Below are positions 4,673 through 6,645 of a stretch of 6,645 bases of DNA, one piece after another (the first letter of the stretch is position 1; every line of letters begins with the position of its first letter). Source of the stretch: Betaproteobacteria bacterium (GTDB taxonomy: Bacteria > Pseudomonadota > Gammaproteobacteria > Burkholderiales > Burkholderiaceae_E); assembly GCA_016868095.1 (NCBI GenBank), contig VGHV01000138.1, positions 1 to 6,645 of the forward strand. Reading direction: 5' to 3'. The position numbers and the translations under genes were made by a program. The notes below the pieces were generated by a model that made no database searches, had not been told where the DNA came from, and saw only the letters and a program-made list of their open reading frames with translations.

Positions 4673-6645
4673 TCAGGCAAGTTTCACGGCTTGCATTTGC
4701 AAGCCCGCAACGCCCAGCGATTGACCGCAGCGTAGGGCCTGCCAATTACCGCGACCAGCCACCCGCATGAACTCTTCGGCATAGTGCTGCAAATAGGCTG
4801 GGGGTTTGCGGTTCGGATCAAGTGCGCCCGCTGCTTGCTTGCCACCGTTGTGCATAAGCGCAACTCGGTAAGCGATGTCTTGCTCGATGCTTTGTTGGCG
4901 CTGATCGAAGGCCTTCGTCGTTGGAGACTCAAGATTGCTAAGTCGGGCCTGAAGCGCGGGCTCAGCCAATAGTGTTCGCAGATGCTGGCGTAGCAAAAGC
5001 CTCGAGATCAGACCAAATCGTGCCTGGTCTGAAAAAAGTGCCTTGAGCCAGTCACCAAAACCTGCGCTGTTGCCCGAACCCAGGCGAAACACCGCATGCG
5101 CGGCAAAAGCATTTCTGGCTTCAGACTCGGTGCGTGCCCGGCCGTCAGGACTAAAGCCCAAAATATCAACAAAGGCCTCACGGTCTAGGCCACTCGAGGC
5201 CTGCCATTGAAGCTGCTGCGAGGCCGTCATTTTGTTCCAAAGCTCCAAGGCTGCTTGTTGCGAAAGCCCTTTGCCGTGGCGTGCACGCAGTGCATCAAAA
5301 GCCTGGGCGGCAGACTGCGCCCGAGCAATGCCTTGATTGATCCACCAACTCATGCTCCGTGATTGACCGCCCGTATCCTTGATCGATTGATCGAGACCCA
5401 GCCAGCTGAGCGTTCGAGGGTCGAGATCAGTCGCGTGCAGGACGTCCTGCCGAAGGGTGCGCAAGAATGTTTCGAGCACAAATTGGGTTGACCCGTAGGA
5501 GGCGAAATACTCGCGTCCGTTGACAGCAATCGCTGTTTTGCTGCGGCAGGCGTCTTTGGAGCAGTCGCTTTGGATCGATGAGGGTGCAGGGGCTTCCTGA
5601 AGTTGGGCGGCTGCCTGCAGGCGCTCGACTCGGGCTCTTTCTTGGGCATTTGCGTAAAGACCGAGGTAAAGCGGCTCTGGGATACCGCTTGTAGCTGTTT
5701 CACACTCGAGCAGACGTTGCACCGACGAGCCTTGGCCTTGGGGCGCATCGGGTCGAAGATCCGCTGAGCCGTCGTTGAACTTCATCGGGGGTAGCACTGG
5801 CGTGGCCGGTTGCAGGCAGGCACGTCTGGCCTTTTGATCGCGCGAGAGCAGGGCCATGAGACGTGTGGCTTGGTTGTCGTCAAAGTCTTCAATCACAAAG
5901 GCACTCTGACTGATGAGCGAGCCGCCATAGTGTTGGCGAAAGCCTTGCATCACTTCATCGCCCTGGTCGGCCTGAAAACGCAAACTGTCCTCACCAAACC
6001 AACGACCCAATAAGGGGTCTTGCTGTGAAAGCCGAAAGCTTCCTTGCCCATCAAAAAGCAAGGACTGTTGGGTTTTGGCGTATTCATTTTGCAGGCCTTG
6101 CCACCCACTGAGCGAACTGCCTGGGGCCGTTTGCGCCGGTGCGATCGCTTCGAGCAAAAATGACCAGCGACCTGGCGAAAAGCCTTGGGTCGAAGCTGAG
6201 GGTTTTCCTTGCTCGCTTTGCAAGATTGCGAAGTAGGTGAGCTTGGCAAGCCCCCAAGGATCGACATAACGCCAGGGCTCGCCCTCAGCGTAGCGATAAG
6301 GATCACGATCGCCCGCGGCCCCAAGCGGATCGGCTTGCAAAAAGCGCTGGGACTCGGCATCAAGGACTCGGTTAGCGCCAAATTGCAGCGTTTTTAGGCG
6401 AGGGTCCCTCTGGGCGAGTTGTTCGTTGGCAAGAATGCGCCCCGGGACCCCCAAATTGATCCTTGGCCGGTCGGTGATGAACCGATCGCTAAGGCCGCGC
6501 GCTGCGATTTTTCGCCTAGCATTTCCATGCTTGATCTCCGATAGCAGCGGATGAAGATAATTGGCTTTCCAGTGAACTTTGCCTGTGCTGTCAAAGGCAA
6601 GAACAGGTGCGCCGCGCCAGTCGACGGCCAGGTGGTAGACGCGCC
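4673..6645 (-). CDS. RHS/YD-repeat core protein with long unassigned C-terminal region, 5' end outside window
   Basis: The frame is open to the right edge; 656 residues are visible (numbered from 6643) and the N-terminal YD repeats lie outside. Residues 3-28 (VDWRGAPVLAFDSTGKVHW and flanks) match the RHS pattern usually seen as DHLGTP...G.V.W. The core follows: GVPGR (65-69), RVLDAESQRFLQADPLG (92-108), DPYRYAEGEPWRYVDPWGL (114-132). This DPxGL-type end is where RHS proteins release or cleave their variable C-terminal part. The canonical Tyr-rich stretch between PGQ and RYYDP is replaced by a longer, Tyr-free one. After residue 132 come about 524 residues, far more than the usual 100-200-residue toxin tip, with a CSKDAC pair and an Ala/Gln/Leu-rich, probably helical last third. 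RHS proteins form shells around exported toxins, often for type VI or other secretion; a toxic activity here is inference. No immunity ORF follows. It may be cotranscribed with the pdxA-family gene. Confidence 0.85.
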   Translation of the reverse strand, partial: RVYHLAVDWRGAPVLAFDSTGKVHWKANYLHPLLSEIKHGNARRKIAARGLSDRFITDRPRINLGVPGRILANEQLAQRDPRLKTLQFGANRVLDAESQRFLQADPLGAAGDRDPYRYAEGEPWRYVDPWGLAKLTYFAILQSEQGKPSASTQGFSPGRWSFLLEAIAPAQTAPGSSLSGWQGLQNEYAKTQQSLLFDGQGSFRLSQQDPLLGRWFGEDSLRFQADQGDEVMQGFRQHYGGSLISQSAFVIEDFDDNQATRLMALLSRDQKARRACLQPATPVLPPMKFNDGSADLRPDAPQGQGSSVQRLLECETATSGIPEPLYLGLYANAQERARVERLQAAAQLQEAPAPSSIQSDCSKDACRSKTAIAVNGREYFASYGSTQFVLETFLRTLRQDVLHATDLDPRTLSWLGLDQSIKDTGGQSRSMSWWINQGIARAQSAAQAFDALRARHGKGLSQQAALELWNKMTASQQLQWQASSGLDREAFVDILGFSPDGRARTESEARNAFAAHAVFRLGSGNSAGFGDWLKALFSDQARFGLISRLLLRQHLRTLLAEPALQARLSNLESPTTKAFDQRQQSIEQDIAYRVALMHNGGKQAAGALDPNRKPPAYLQHYAEEFMRVAGRGNWQALRCGQSLGVAGLQMQAVKLA
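4688..4705. repeat. Perfect 8-base inverted repeat at the RHS 3' end
   Basis: GGCTTGCATTTGCAAGCC has 8-base arms around TT, so as RNA it would form a 7-base-pair stem with a 4-base loop. It lies inside the last codons of the RHS gene, 12 bases before its TGA. No U-run follows on the minus strand, so it is not a standard intrinsic terminator; it could protect or pause the transcript, or be chance. Confidence 0.5.

Noticed and set aside
5950..6381. 143-codon minus-strand frame, considered as an overlapping immunity or accessory gene for the RHS protein
   Set aside because: It overlaps the RHS frame at and after the core, where conserved RHS motifs fix the coding phase; its composition is not protein-like, and an immunity gene is expected downstream, not here.
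4673..6454. RHS gene as a complete 593-residue protein starting at TTG 6454
   Set aside because: The same frame stays open to the right edge and the upstream residues (VDWRGAPVLAFDSTGKVHW) are RHS-like, so the true start is outside the window.
93..6488. Repeated CGATCG and GATC words as a possible iteron or origin
   Set aside because: The sites are scattered singly through coding regions with no regular spacing, AT-rich stretch or replication gene nearby.

Overview
The window looks like ordinary chromosome from a moderately GC-rich betaproteobacterium, probably Burkholderiales. The main clue is a GTP-type phosphoenolpyruvate carboxykinase. Betaproteobacteria use this form, whereas enteric gammaproteobacteria use the unrelated ATP-type enzyme. 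The assignment comes from recalled family knowledge, not a search, and the genus cannot be named.

Layout, left to right. Bases 1-986 (minus strand) hold the first 328 codons of a soluble protein of unknown function that runs off the left edge. Just upstream of it, in the same frame and only 21 bases away, is a 99-residue protein with two predicted membrane segments (1008-1307, minus). A 117-base divergent spacer follows. Then comes a complete pckG (1425-3440, plus), with all recognisable catalytic motifs and an N-terminal extension of about 50 residues. It converges on a PdxA-family dehydrogenase gene (3476-4525, minus). The junction carries a 39-base tandem duplication whose two copies supply the stop codons of the two convergent genes. 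Upstream of pdxA is a 147-base gap with a 14-base unit repeated three times. The rest (4673-6645, minus) is the 3' part of an RHS/YD-repeat gene whose 5' end lies beyond the right edge. It has the RHS core ending in DPWGL, then about 524 residues I cannot assign.

How the genes fit together. PckG is central gluconeogenesis (oxaloacetate to PEP). The PdxA-family enzyme would serve vitamin B6 synthesis or, if it belongs to the PdxA2 side of the family, sugar-acid catabolism. The RHS protein would be a cell-surface or secreted polymorphic effector. There is no sign that these form one pathway. pdxA is not beside surA or rsmA, and no immunity-type ORF follows the RHS gene, which suggests a rearranged region. 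No rRNA, tRNA, CRISPR array, transposase or integrase was seen. The most notable items are the large RHS tail without an immunity gene, the duplicated stop-codon junction, and the two unknown leftward genes.
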